Shown: one piece after another, positions 22,376 to 36,471 of the stretch
How positions within the stretch are numbered: position 1 is the stretch's first letter
Layout: the number at the start of each line of letters is the position of its first letter
Assembly: GCF_020497125.1 (NCBI RefSeq)
Contig: NC_059072.1
Location: 271,046,045-271,110,044 of the forward strand
Direction of reading: 5' to 3'
From: Mauremys mutica
Taxonomy: Eukaryota; Chordata; Testudines; Geoemydidae
Length of the DNA stretch: 64,000 nt
Translations under genes and position numbers: made by a program
The notes under the pieces: model-generated
What the model was told of the DNA's origin: nothing
The model's database searches: none
What the model saw: only the letters and a program-made list of their open reading frames with translations

Positions 22376-25339
22376 AGATATAACAGGATGTCACAAACTC
22401 TGTGGTGCTAATAGGGTCAAAACATAGGTAAAAGACTTGAATGAAAAGGAATGACTGGAGGAGATTAAAATATATAGTAATGGAAAATTTTTATTAGATT
22501 TATTTATTTAATTAATTTTAGTTGGGAAAATTGACTATTCTAGTTATTTATTGTATTTTTAAAGAATGACAAGTATGCTCAGTGCATTAGATCAGCACTC
22601 TTTTATTATAGTAAGTATCCAAAGAAAATAAATATTCTCCATTTACCAAACTAATGACCCATCTGTTGAGTAGTAGGTCATTCACAATGATTATGTTTAC
22701 CATTATTTTTCTAGCAGAAGAGATATCAAAAGCCCTACCTTACTATGGCCTTAATTCAAGAAAGCATCCCTGTTCAGGAGAGCACTTAACTTAAGCACAT
22801 GCCTCAGTGTTCTTACGAATTGGGGCTTGACTGTCGAAACATTACCCATACCTACATCAAACAAGGTATGGGTAAAACTAAGGTAGTAAAAATAAACCCT
22901 AAAAAACCCTTGCCTCCATGAAACTGACCTTCCTTTGAAGTTTGAGGCTATATTAAAAATAAAATAAACCATCTGCCTAGTAAATTAAATAGAGCCAAAA
23001 CTGGGCAATTTTCATTCTCACATTATCTAATCTAACCTCCGTAGATAGTCAGTAAGAGGGGAAAAGCTCAGAATTTTACAATTCCAGATAATCAAGGGTA
23101 TTTTCTGGTGGGAAATTATGCTAATTAAAGATCTGTTTTAAATACCGAGCAATGGAACAAAGCATTAAGGGCTACAAGATTAGGTTAAGTGCAATCTGCT
23201 TAATCATCATTCATAAGATTATGTCTTGACAATGCCAAAAATGTGAAATACACATTAAAGTGTGGGTTAAAGAGAGCTACAGATGGAACAAAACAAGCTA
23301 GGCCAAAGACTTCTGGTGAACTAAACATAATTCAATTTAAGTTGATGTGCTACAGCCAGGTTTTCATCCTTCTAAACACTAGGCCATATGGCAAAAAAAG
23401 CCTAAATGAAAAACATTGTTCAAAGTTAAATTTGCACATTTAATTTCACAGTCTCCTAAAGCTCTGCATGTTGTAGGCTGGAGAATTTATTTCACAGTAA
23501 AGATCAAATCCTGCTCCGCTTTCTTGTCCTAATGAAGTCATTAGAACTACTTACATGAGAAAAGTGAGCCAGATTTGGGCCATTGTTTCTAGTTGAGAGC
23601 CAAAGCATGATTAACAGATGTGGAGTTGCAGAGACCTCTTGGGTAAATATTGGAGCCATGTCTGAATCAATTTCTCTGAGTGAAACATTATTCTACTAAA
23701 TGATAGCAAAGTATTCAGTTAATCTGATAATTATGATGGGAAATGAATCCATAATCTTACTGTCTTCTTAATGGTAAAAATAAGCCTGATTTGTACTAAG
23801 TGGTGTCTGTCTGTGTCCATCTGATATTCTATTACAGGGGGTATAGATTGTTCTCTTCTCACAAGAAAGATTTCTCATCCCTGGTTTGTTTACTTTAACA
23901 ATAAAAACCTACTTCTATAGTGTTGCCAGCTCTAATTGTTTCCCCCTGAAAATGAACATGACATTTAAAAAGGAAAACACAAAATTGACCACATTTCACT
24001 ATACATAAAATAATTAAACAAATTCAGTTGGTGTTTACATAAAACCTTTCTCAGGATATATTTAGAGCTGTGTAAAATGTTCACAACAAAACCACAAACC
24101 ACATGAAAGCTGCTTGGTTTTGGGTTGAGTTACAAACCAGAAACTCCAACCAAGGTTTCCAAGTGCTAATAATTCTTTTGAACAAACATGGACTGATTTA
24201 GGATTTTGCACCAAAACCATGCACAATTTGTGGTTTTACTTGTCTCAGTGCAATACCAGGGGAAACTGGGCAGCCTGAATTTAAATTTGAGTTTTTGGAT
24301 TTGGTTTTGAGTAAACCTCAAAAGCAACGTTCAGGGGATGCAAAACACATATGAATTGAAATTGTGCAGCAAAACTGAATTTAACAGACCTCTAGGTATA
24401 TATAACCATTTCATTAAAATGGATTCAAATAATAGCCCTATGCAAGCTATACTGTGGCTCAATTCAACTTTTCAAGCAGTGTGTCATGTCATCAGGCATC
24501 TCCAATTTTAATTCCAAAAGTGTGATTTATGTTTAGTGCAGTAAGAGTAAAAGATTAGCTTACGGACTAAGGGCTAGTGTGAGTAAATTGAAGAAAAATG
24601 TATTTTCAATACACTAAGGAGCAACTTTATCCACTTAATGGTGTTTTGCATTAATGTTTTTTATCTAAACCAGTTACCAAATCTATAACAAATATACATC
24701 AGCAGCACTATTGGAGGGAATGTATGTAAATTAAGAGCTATGGATCAATGTGTATCCATGGGGCTTTCATGTGAGAAAAGCATCTTTAGAGCTGCCAGAG
24801 AATTCAAACTCTTTAGTATGATAAGCAACAGAAAATAAGAAAAACCTATGAAAACCACCTAGTACTAGTCTGAAAAAAAAATCTCTGGAGTCTGGTTTGA
24901 GAAAGCAGATCTCTAGCACTTATCAATAATCAAACACAAAGTGCTCATTTCCCTATAGCAAAGCTACTTTTATGTGATCTTCTAAACTGAATCACCAATT
25001 AGCAGTTTCCTACCTTTCTTGGCTCCTGGGATGAAGAGGCAGACATATTGATCAAAATGTTAGTAAAGCATCACTTGACAAGAAGTGTCTGAGTGGTGTT
25101 TCCACACTATGCCCTTTCTGATAGCTCTGGCAAAATGCCCTCCTTCCAGTCTATCTAGTTATCAAGAAATAGACAAATGTTTTCTTCATGATAAATGAGC
25201 CTGAAAGAAGAGGCTGCTACAGACTACAAATCCTAAACATTTTTTTATTATATTTAAAAAAATGAAGTAGATATGCAATACTCAAAACAATAATAGACTG
25301 TTCTTTGCACTACTCTTTTTTAGAATGCTTTGCAAATTC
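22376..25339. other. AT-rich, transposon-poor DNA
   Basis: No gene or RNA found. At about 22735-22830 ('ttaattcaagaaagcatccc' to 'gaattggggctt') lies a degraded copy of an old sauropsid repeat whose inverse is seen near 38555-38690. The rest is unassigned and could be intronic or intergenic. Confidence 0.45.
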
Positions 25340-25472
25340 TAAGCATTACAACACTTGTGTGGGAGATAAGAAGTATAGAGGGCTAAACTGCGGAACAGAG
25401 AGGTGTTAAGTACCTTATCCAAGGTCACAAGTTGAACTAGTAGCAGAGTCTGAAATAGAGCCTAGCTCTCTA
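25340..25472 (-). mobile_element. MIR-like SINE fossil
   Basis: Contains 'cggaacagagaggtgttaag' followed by 'ccaaggtcacaagt' and 'gcagagtctgaaatagagcc', the reverse complement of the MIR core and its upstream part ('gtgaccttgggcaagt' and 'ctgtgcctcagt' in consensus). Heavily diverged, as expected for a family predating amniote radiations. Such tracts also occur in other CORE-SINE families. Confidence 0.6.
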
Positions 25473-25809
25473 ATGACTGCAAATTTAATCTCAGATATAC
25501 TGGTTTCCAGGTACATTCACTCACTAACTAGCCCTGCTTTCTGCATACTGCATTATTTTCTTGCAGTACAATACTATGGCATTATACAAACTTCTGCTGA
25601 TCACACTCCCTCAGTCCCCTGTTATTCTGCTTGGTTGTCCTGTGCAGGCAGAGTAACTCAGGAAATCTCTGCTAAAGCATCATAGCTGCACTCCTCACAA
25701 AAAGGAAAAGGCAGCATTCACTGCTGAAATGTTTACAGCATCTTTAAGCTACAAAGGAAGTACAAGCTCTCTACAGTCATCAGAATAATCATCTTTAATA
25801 AGTAGCCTG
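25473..25809. other. Nothing recognised
   Basis: A short open frame at 25473-25685 has no domain or motif and overlaps the tail of the MIR fossil. Treated as chance. Confidence 0.5.
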
Positions 25810-26010
25810 AGTTTCCTAGGTTCTGAGCACCCAGAAGTTCCCATTTAGGCACCCAAAGGAAGTTGCCAGATATTCAGAAGTGCTCAGCATTCAGCAATAT
25901 AGTAGGAAATAATAGGATCTGTTGAGCACTGAGCACTTTTGAAAATCTAGCCATTTCATTTAGATGCCTAAATGGGAGCTGAGCTCTTTGGAAAAGCTGG
26001 CCTATTAATT
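25810..26010. repeat. Old fold-back interspersed repeat
   Basis: Two inverted arms: 'tgagcacccagaagttccc' with 'atttaggcacccaaa' on the left, and 'tagatgcctaaatgggagct' with 'gagctctttggaaaagctgg' on the right, separated by 'gttgagcactgagcactttt'. A related segment appears near 42350-42490 ('gtgttgaaaattgggcaccc', 'gtcacttttgaaaactgaag'). Ancient, no coding content. Confidence 0.5.
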
Positions 26011-28782
26011 TCACTGTTTATATTGTACTAGTGCCTACATACGCCAATCAGGAGTCCAACTTTATAGTGCTAGGGTCTGTACAGACAGACCACAAGACAG
26101 CCCCTGCACTGAAGACCTTAAAGTCTGTTTCATTAATATTTTGACATGCTCAAACACTTCAGTTTTGGTTTGCGGCAGTATTTTGTTTTGTTTTTTTAAA
26201 CAAAGATCACAGTTCTTCAGAGGAACAATTCATATGATATTCTATACCTCAGGAACATAAGATATTTCAGTTGAATTTCTGTACTGTGGCAAATGCAAGT
26301 ATTTCAATTTATTGTGGCCAATGCAGTGTGCAACTCATTCATTTTGGAAGCTTTATTTTTGATCTAATGTCATGTCAAAAGGTTTGCCTAAGCTGCAAAT
26401 CTCAAATATGGATCTGAATCTTCCCGGATTCCGTTCAAGGGTGTTCAGATCTAACCTTCCAGTGCAAACCTGACTAGGTTCAGGGGTGGCCTAGAAGAAC
26501 TGTATCACGTCACTGAAGATGCCATCGCTTGGCTAGACGACTATGCACACACTAAATAAGTGCAAACTTCACCTCCACTCCTAATAATACCAGTGTTTTT
26601 GATTTAGAAATGTTTGGAAAACTGAAATTGCTTTACATGAAACAATGAAAACATAAGGTTCTGGTTAACATGCAGACAATGCATCTGAACAGAATATATA
26701 TATTCTGCATGTTTACCCATTACAGTGTTGAAGAGCAGTAAAAGCTTTCTAAGAAATATGGAGCCAAATTCATCCTTGGTGTCATTCTAATGAAGCTGGA
26801 ACAGGCATAATTTTTGTCTCATGAACTTGCTGATATGGAAGAACAGACTACATGTTCTTCAAATATCTCATTGTTTGTGGAATGCTGGTGAAGTAGTCAA
26901 ATTAGTGGTTTCCTAATCAAAATTATTATACATATAACCTCTCTTCTATATTGATTCTAGTTCAAAACTTTCATGCAGCTATAATAAATCTGACATTAAT
27001 TTGAGGAGCAAGAGCTGATTAAACTATGTTTTCAACAAAGAAATGAAAGGAACAAGATGAGGGTTACAAATAATTGCATTAGTAAAAGAAATAGGGAATA
27101 TTTAATTATTAATTGTTTGTAAAAGAAAGCCACTCCTTATATATTATTTTCATATTTTACTACCTAATGATCTATCTGACACTTCAAGCAAAACAACAGG
27201 AAAATACTATAGGCAAGTAATTTTTTCCCCTTTATTTGGGCCCAGTAAATTCAAATTGTGCTGTTTATATCAATTTGGTTTCCTAGGCAAAAATTTGACT
27301 CCTTGTGAAAGATCCAGACAATAGTTTAAAAAGCAAATATACACCTATAATTTCATATTTTATACTCTGATGGATTCTTAAGATAACTTTTCACGGTTAC
27401 AGAAAGAGAATGACTGAAACACCCATGGTTACATTAGGGAAATATGCAAAGCTTGCAAGATTATAATGATTAAAAATATCAGAGACTGTGCACATTATAT
27501 TCCATTACATCACATTCTTCACCTCCTCCACTATTTTAAAGTTATTTTGTTGTTATTGTTTTTAATGAGGAAAAACTGCTTTTGTGGCAGTAATGATTTG
27601 CTTGGTGTATGGCAAAATTGGATAAATACAATAAGTCTCCCGTCAGCACTGCATCATTGACCAAACATTTTTTAAAAGTAATATTAATTAACAAATACTT
27701 GAGAAATTCTCCTTTTCAAATCTATGTTGACTCTTGTCTATGTTGTAAAATGTAGATGAAATAAAACTGAACCCAAATAGAGTATTATCACCCACAATAA
27801 TAATGGAACTCGTTGTGGTTCTAGTGCTTTCAGAAAAATCCCCAAGTACTTTCAAATGTCTTCATTTCATTACCTCACCCCCCTTTTTAATTTATTTTCC
27901 ATTTTATTTCTCTGCTCCCTTACATTAAACTGCAGAAAATGTAATCCCATTTATATAATGTGTCCAGAACATTTACAGATTAATTCCAAACAATCTTTAC
28001 AGCACCTCAAGGATTAGAAAATGGTTTAATATTGATGTTTTAAAAACAATTATTTCAATATTTGGCAGATGTCTTGTGATCAGAATCAAACTAGAAGAAT
28101 AAAAACTATTCCCTATGTTGCACTTATTTATAGTTTTTTATCACCCAACTTTATAAACCCAAGATATCTCTTATGCGCAATAGGACATCAGTGAGTTACA
28201 TAAGATGAAGGTTTAATTCTAGCTGGTTTGTTTTCCTTTTTAAACAGAAGAAAGACACAGTTTAATCTTCCTTCAGATTGTTCATTTAAAAAAAAAGAAA
28301 TACATTTCAAAGCATTATGTTGGAGTATTTCACTGTTAAGGGCTGTAAGTAAGTGACAAAAGAAAGAGCTAGGAAGAGAAAAGAGACAAGCAGACCAATG
28401 GGGCTCTGCCAGTAAGCCTCATATATAACCTAGAGATGGTACCTTCATTTTAGAGGGCATTGTAATTTCTTTGTCCATTTGAGCTTTAGTCTCTCAACTA
28501 AAAACCATCAAAAGAGGTTTAATTATCACATACTGTATTGGAACACACCCAATGGCGATGTTTTGATGTGGATTCTTGTCTACTACGTATTGAACTAAGG
28601 TGCTTACCTCATTTCACATTAGTCATGGAGCAGCTGTCACTGCTTATGGTGGGTGCACCTCAAACAATGCATTGTTCATATAAGGACCTAGAAATATGGA
28701 AGCTCACTGACCCAAACCTCTGAGTATTCTGAGGCTCCACAGTGGGCCTTTCTGACCTTCTAGCTCTAACCAGATCATTACA
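26011..28782. other. AT-rich DNA, nothing certain
   Basis: Near 26060-26120, 'tagtgctagggtctgtacag' and 'cccctgcactgaagacctta' resemble the common amniote repeat tail 'gtgctaggcgctgtacaaac..cctgccccaaagagctta'. Otherwise no feature. Confidence 0.4.
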
Positions 28783-28852
28783 GGCCTGCTCCAAAGCCTA
28801 TTAAGGTCAATAAGAGTTTTTCCAATGACCCCAACGGGCTCTGGAGCAGGCC
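28783..28852. repeat. Short hairpin repeat
   Basis: Arms GGCCTGCTCCAAAGCC and GGCTCTGGAGCAGGCC (inverted) flank a short loop, with further pairing ('ggtcaat' / 'aatgacc'). It matches the sauropsid hairpin I recall as 'gatccaaagcccattgaagt'. Non-coding. Confidence 0.65.
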
Positions 28853-30039
28853 CATAACACTCAGACTTTTCAAGAACCTTTGTAATCTTCTCTTCTGATG
28901 GAGCTTTTCTCCTGACAGAGGCTCTTCAAAGACTGGCTAAACATACACACCCTTCACTCCAGTCTCAACTGCAAAAAGCTATGATCCAGCCAGTTCTCCT
29001 TTAGAGTACAAATCTCCACTTTCACTCTGGCATTTCAAAAGAGTGGGGCAATACATTGGGGAACTCCCAGTGTGCTATGAAGGTAAAGAGGTGGCAGCAA
29101 TTGGGCCCAGAGGAAAGGCCATGCCCCTCCCTGCTCCTGAAGAAGAGGAATTGAACTCCATGTTTGTCTCCTAAAAGTTCCTAAACAAACAAATTGTATG
29201 TTTCAGTTCATGAGCTAGGCACAGATTAAGGCACATTCTCTTTAGACATAAATTAGTTTCCCATTCCTAACCACTGCCAACCTGGACTTGGTTTCATGCA
29301 ATGACCTAGAAGCAGAAGGCAGCACACTATCCCATTACCAGTCCCTTTGGTGATTCAATCACTCCCCTCCTTTATAATTTTCTTAACTCAACACAAGTGC
29401 CTAACCCAATTTTGGGTACTATATAAATAATTAATAATACTTTTTTTGTTTTCAAAAACAGTTACCAGATTATCATGTATCTTATTTGTTTTAGTAGGAC
29501 ATATGTTTATATATAGAAACTACTTGAATATACACTTAATCTAATTTGTGGAAATACAATGATCTAATTTACTCAAGAGAATCATTTGTCTGATTTGAAG
29601 CAAGGTTAAAATAAACATTACAGGATAACCTCTCCATTTTGCCTCACTGTGATACTTGACCTCATTCATCACATATGCTGTTTCTATTTCCTAATGTACA
29701 GTACATGATACTGATCAAATCTTAAAAGTGAATTACAGCTTCAAGTTAAACTTAAAGGTTATACAATTACCATGCCCCTCTTCAGACTGCAGCTGCATGT
29801 AACAACAACTATTTTACACACTTCCACTGCATCCATGACAAATATCCTTTTTTTATTCACAGGCAACAGTGACATTATGCTATGTGCATGTTATTTTGAA
29901 TAATTTAATGTGATATAATTATTCATTTAATTAAGTGACTATAACTGCCAAAATCTCAAAACATTTTATGTTCCTGGTCCCTTTTATGAGTCACATTAAA
30001 CAGTAACATTGATTAGCTATTTGAAAAACGTAACTTTCC
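28853..30039. other. AT-rich DNA, nothing recognised
   Basis: No supported gene, RNA or repeat boundary. Confidence 0.5.
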
Positions 30040-30300
30040 TATTTTTGACCATACCACCTCCACACTTGGAATACTTCCCCTGGGTCCCTATTACTCTACA
30101 ACACAAGTACAAGTACATAGCCATAAGCTTTTTAGCCTCAAACTACATCTCTGACTTACTGTGGTCCCCCAAACTCACTAATTTGCTTTATTTCATTCTC
30201 CCAATTTGATCTCTCTAACTTCTGCTATTCTACTTCTTAAATCTGTTCTCCAAGACATTTCATTCTCTCAAGTTAAATCTCTTCTAAAAGCTCACTTCTG
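30040..30300 (+). mobile_element. Possible L2-like LINE 3' remnant
   Basis: Pyrimidine-rich stretch ending 'aaatctcttctaaaagctca' then 'cttctggcatgctgc', like the L2 ORF2 terminus (LKSLLKTHLF..AF). The evidence is compositional plus one weak motif. Confidence 0.3.
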
Positions 30301-30833
30301 GCATGCTGCAGAGAGAAATCAGTTAAAAAGAAATCATACAAGAACCAACAATAAGATCCACACATGCTTAAAATGAATTACTTGTTTGTTTTTCCCCCCT
30401 AGTTGCATCTAAAACTAGACTAAACTCTTCATATAGAGATAACATCTTTTTCCTTGTTCTGTAAAGCACATAATATACTTGAGTGTTGTAAAAAAATAAA
30501 ATAAAAATAAAAACCCAATAACAAGCCTTCATGCAATTCAAATTTAAGTACTGGAAAGTTAATGCTCAGATGAACACGATTTAGCTACCTTAAATGCTGA
30601 ATGACTTATGCATCTCCCCTCACCCTTTCTGATTAGGTTCTAGCTTTCTTCCTTGTTCACAAAACCCCAAAGGGATGTGTATCTTATTCCTGGGCAGAAG
30701 ATGAATGGCTTAAGCCCTCTATTAAATCATCATCATAGTTACAGCCTTGTTGTGTCCACTGCAGAACAAAGACCTCACTGCACTACTATGACACATCCAT
30801 GTTTCATGACAAGGTATTTTCAAGGGATCTTAA
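30301..30833. other. Nothing recognised
   Basis: AT-rich sequence between the L2-like remnant and the LTR candidate. Confidence 0.5.
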
Positions 30834-31761
30834 TGTCACAATATAACTGCCTCTCCCCCCCTCATGGGGACCCCTGGGTAAGCAGTTTAGCATTGTATGT
30901 TGCTAGCGCATATTGTGGAAAGGGTTGAAGATGTAAGTGTGGAGTGAAAGGTTCCTTTGCAGGTTACAAGAGACCGTAGAGGGAGGAAGGGAGAAGGGAA
31001 TGGGTTAACTTGATGCTTCAGCTAGGTCCGAAAATAAAACGCTGACTCCAGCCCAAGGCCATGGCACACAACCGACTCTCAGCTGCCTGCCAAGAAAGAT
31101 GGGGGCCTGGATTGTAACCGCGACAAGCCGTGAGAAAAGAGGATTCAGTTGAACAGAACTGCAAGAGCTGCAAAAACTAGTGAGACAGCAAAGGACAGCA
31201 AGGGGGAAAACAAGTCTCTCGTCCCTGAAGCCAGTGTGTTTTGAGAAAGCTAAAAAAGCCGTGGGAAGCCGGTTTGAACTGGTACAAAGATCACGGGGAA
31301 CAGACGTTCCTAAACAAAACCTCCAGAAGAACCCAGGGCTTAAAAATCCTCTCAAGAGTCAAAGCAAGTCAGAGATCAACAGCAAACCCTAAATGGCCTG
31401 AGCACAGGACAGAAATCTTGTTCACCCTCCCCCCTCTTCTTCTTACATTACACCCAGGCTTGGCCAGCCTTGGGTTGTGCGTGTGTGAGTATGAAAGCCG
31501 GTAAGGGCTTTGGCACTAATGGTTTCTTCCTTCCTTTGTGTGACATGGGGAGAACCCAGCACTCATGGGCTTGGGCACTAACACTCTTTTCCTTCCTTTG
31601 AGTGTCATGGGGAGAACCCAGCACTCACCGCTGTTATTTTATTAATAAAGCTTTAAAACTTAGTCACTTGGTGTGCTCCTTCATCTCCTCCACTAACAAT
31701 CCTGCAGCCTCAGCCTGATCACCTGACACCTCAGGCAGATTGGTAACAAAAATCTGTCACA
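30834..31761 (+). mobile_element. Probable solo LTR
   Basis: A 928-bp block starting TGTCACAATA and ending AATCTGTCACA, with AATAAA at 31644-31649 near its 3' end as in a retroviral-type LTR read on the plus strand. Flanking 5-mers (CTTAA, CTAGT) agree only partly, so a target duplication is not proven. It includes a 62-bp tandem duplication at 31505-31628. No coding content; open frames through it are short. Confidence 0.6.
31505..31628 (+). repeat. 62-bp tandem duplication in the LTR
   Basis: Two adjacent units, 31505-31566 and 31567-31628, both running from 'gggctt' to 'gaacccagcactca' with scattered differences. Confidence 0.9.
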
Positions 31762-31790
31762 CTAGTACAGAGCCTGGAGTGGCTCATGAC

Positions 31791-32203
31791 CAGAAGCGTA
31801 TTAGGGGTTTATGGGACCCTGGGCCAGAGCATGTGGGGGGGCTCTCCCCGCTTCTTCCTGCAGTCCCCTCAGGCCCCCCGCTACTTCTTGGGGGGAAATA
31901 GGGTCCGGGTGTGGGGGCTTGCCCCACCCTGCTGGGGAGCTGGGTCGGGGTGCAGTGGCTTTCCCCAGCGCTCCTTCCAGGGAGCGGGGTCAAGGTACAG
32001 GGGCTTGCCCTACTGGGCAGGTGGACCTCCTACCAGGCAGGCAGAGCGGAGTAAGCCCCCGCACTCTGACCCTGCCCCCCGGCAGGAGTGCCGGGTTGGG
32101 GGAGTGGGTCAAGATGCAGGGGCACCCATTTTTCCAAGGCCTCTCCAATTGGCTGGGGCCTCTGGGCACTGGGCCCATTGGCCCAGCAGATAATCTGCCA
32201 CTG
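31791..32203 (+). mobile_element. hAT-like MITE, GC-rich, near-exact 8-bp TSD
   Basis: Left end CAGAAGCGTATTAGGGG and inverted right end CAGTGGCAGATTATCTG resemble each other. Flanking octamers are CTCATGAC (31783-31790) and CTCATGAG (32204-32211), seven of eight matching. The interior is GC-rich and non-coding. Overlapping open frames on both strands come from lack of AT-rich stops. Confidence 0.75.
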
Positions 32204-32517
32204 CTCATGAGCTCTTCTTCAATGCTGCTGGCCTTTTGTATGACCGGATGCTGATGAACAATCATTGTGCCTCTATGTCCATGCATTTCTCAGCCAGCAT
32301 TCAGGCAGCAATGGTCCCAGGGCCATGCAGACTGGGGGAAGGGATGAGGTGAGTTTAGAAAAGTCGAGCTTGGGGATGCAACAGTGGTAGAAAACTCATA
32401 GTTGGCTCTCTAAAGTTAGTAAACAGATGTCTTTAATTCCTTGGACGATGACAGCATTTCATTGCTTCCATCATCCCCTGATTTGCTATCCCCTTACAAA
32501 CATGGGCAGCACAAAAT

Positions 32518-33856
<1,339 letters not shown>

Positions 33857-34057
33857 ATGAGGGTAGAAGCATCCCCCAGAGACCGCAGAGGCAGAGATAG
33901 AAGGCACCTGGAGGATCTGCAGCTTGGCCTGAATAGGAAGAGCCAGGCAGAGTTTGAATTCCTCAGGGCATGGGAAAATTGGGCTCTTCAGCAGGAAGAG
34001 ACACCGACAAACTGGTTCATGGAGCAGGAAGCTTGGCTTAGGGAATGGAGAGGATAA
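33857..34057 (+). pseudogene. Possible Harbinger SANT-gene 3' fragment
   Basis: Open frame rich in E, R, Q and W (EFEFLRAWENWALQQEE, WFMEQEAWLREW), resembling the coiled-coil end of Harbinger SANT proteins. It sits upstream of and convergent with the minus-strand transposase at 34489-36950, as in the intact layout at 10696-15520. Composition and position are the only support. Confidence 0.4.
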
Positions 34058-34826
34058 TAGAACTAGAGGTTGAATGAGGTTGAGGTCCACCTCCTATACC
34101 TGTCTGTGAACTGCCACCTCCTCCTCCTTTTCTGTCACATGCTGCCCAGAGTGCTTCTGAGCCTGAGGCCCAAACTCCAAGAGACCAGGAGGGGTCTGTA
34201 GCGGTTTGTAAACAAGTGTGAAATGTGAAGACCAAAGCACTGCACAACGAGCTCATTACAACTCATCCGCCAACCTCCACAGCACAAACCCAAACCCCAT
34301 TGTGACAATCCAGTGGAAATGCCCTGTAATGTTTGAATTGTCATAGGAATGAATGACAAAGGACCTCTGGCTACAGGGAAAGAAAACCTTCACAAAACTA
34401 TGTAGTCCCACAAGTATATGCCAATGTTCCCTTGGGCTTTTCCAGCAGCTGCACGGGGTGTGAATGTGTCCCTGGGCACAGGTAGATGTCATTCTCTGCC
34501 TCCCTGCAGTACCAAAATGTGTGCACATATGGCAGCTCTGATTTCCCTTCCCTGTGAACCAGGACCAGTATGCACATGAGTGAAATCCAGTTGCCTACAC
34601 AGAGTTTGTAAAGCAGATGTGTCTTGAGCCCACTCAGGATGGAAGCACTCCGCTTTTTCCTCACAAACACAATAGAGCATGCAGCAGGTAACAATTGCAT
34701 GAATGGTGTCTGCCACATTGATATCCAGATGGATGTATACAAACGCCAATAAGATTTCAGCCTACCAAAGGCAAAACAACAGTTGGTACAGACACACTGT
34801 AGAGAATCATATTGTTTCTCTGGACT

Positions 34827-35429
34827 TGTGATAGGGTGGTCCTCACACTGCTAGGATGGTACTTCTTCCTGGTCATTCTGAGGCATAACTCACCCCTTCC
34901 CATGGCTCCACGCCATCTCTCTTCCTCTCTCACAGACTCCACAGGCTGCTGCTGCTGCCTCTCTGTGGCTCAGCTCTCCAGCACAGTCACTATGCATGTT
35001 TTCCAACTCCAGGGTATCAAAGTCTTTCCTCACCAGCAGTCCTAGGCAGTCTTCCCATTCACTGCCTCATAGTGCCATTCCCTCAGCGGCTGGCAAGGGA
35101 ACCCAGCCCTGAGCTTTACTCTGGGTCCTGTCTCAGGGACCCTCTAGCTAGCAGTCTTGGCCTGTTCCTTTCTAGATCTTACTGCCTTTCCCTGAGCCCT
35201 GGCTGACCTATCTTACCAGCTTCCCCTCTCTGGGTTTGCCAGACCAAACATACCTCACTTTCCTAGCAGTCCCCCCTTTCTGCTGCCAATTTTCTGCCTT
35301 TATAGTCCCAGCCCAGCTTGTTCCTCCTGAGCTGGGCTTCCTCATGCACTTAGGGATTACTTAGCCACCTGATTCCCCTCAGCAGCAGCCTGTTGGGTTA
35401 GTTACCTCCCTTCTCAGTCTGCCTCAACA
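34827..35429 (-). mobile_element. LTR-like insertion in the transposase
   Basis: On the minus strand it starts TGTTGAGGCAGACTG and ends CCTATCACA, with 'gggactataaaggcag' as a TATA region and 'gacccagagtaaagctcag' wording shared with the LTRs at 51852 and 55694. Flanking 5-mers do not match, so the ends or flanks have changed. It splits transposase homology, so it is an insertion. Confidence 0.55.
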
Positions 35430-35569
35430 GTCCCTTCTTCTTCCTTCAAGTACAATCCTAATCTCCTCAGCATCATAAACCTCCCTGATTTCATGAGTGT
35501 TTCCCACATTTTTAGTCACAAATCTGTCTCTGTGATCCACCAAGCCTTGCAGAATAAGTGAACAGTAAC

Positions 35570-36471
35570 TGTCATGGTCTGCACCCTCACTTGAAACTGG
35601 GGGGTTTCAAGTTGAGGACCAGCATGTATCCCCCCACCCTAAAATCCTAGGGTAGGTCTCCTTGTCGCTGCCACCAGTCAGGTTAAAGTGTCTGACACAC
35701 TGCCTGTCCCCCAAGCTTCCCCTGGGGAACCCAGATTCAAACCCCTTGAATCTCACCAGAGAGAGAGAGAAACAGCCAGTTCCCCTCCTCCCCCTCTTCC
35801 TTCTCTCCAGCCTGCTCTGGAGAGATATACACCGAGTCAAATCCTTGACTCAACACAAAGAGGGACTCACTTCCCCCCTCCCCTTCCCTAGTCCTGGAAA
35901 GAGATACCTGATTCAAACTGCTTGAATCAAACCCAGGAGGACTGTCTCTTCCCCCCTCCCCTTCCCCTGAATTTCCACAAGAGAAGGAATTAACCAAGTC
36001 CAAAGAAAAGAAAGAATTTATTAAAGAATAAAAAGAAAATACAGAATCTCTATGAGCCCAAGCTGGACACTCATAGGGTATAACCTTATCAATCTCTGGA
36101 GAGAATTCCCCCTCCCCCTTTTCTCAGTAAAAGCAATATCAGCAAACAGGAATAAAGCATTTCCTTTAGCAAACACACAATTGCAAATATAGAAATCAAA
36201 TCATAAGACTAATTCGCCTTTCTAATTAATACTCACTATTAATTAGTAGAAACTACTCCAGGAGAACTTGGAGACATGACTGGTCTCTTTTAGATCCAAA
36301 AAGAGAACCTGAGACAAACAAAGAAAACACAGACAAAGGCTTCCCTCCACAGAGATTTGAAATTCCCCTGTCCCTTGATTGGTCCTCTGGTCAGGTGTTT
36401 CTCAGGTTACTGAGCTTGTTAACCCTTTCCAGGGAAAAGAGACCTTAACCCTGATCTGTTTATTTATGACA
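35570..36471 (-). mobile_element. Solo LTR with 5-bp TSD
   Basis: A 902-bp element with ends TGTCAT and ATGACA, flanked by GTAAC at 35565-35569 and 36472-36476. Removing it rejoins the Harbinger transposase. On the minus strand it carries 'gaccaatcaaggg' (CCAAT) in the first part and AATAAA before the last third, the order expected of U3-R-U5. No internal coding region remains, so it is a solo LTR from recombination between two LTRs. Confidence 0.9.

Noticed and set aside
31755..31771. Exact TSD for the LTR at 30834-31761
   Set aside because: CTTAA and CTAGT share only part of their bases, so I did not claim a duplication.
34135..34256. Possible extra exon between the SANT-like fragment and the transposase
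   Set aside because: Short frames in several phases, no splice-site support.
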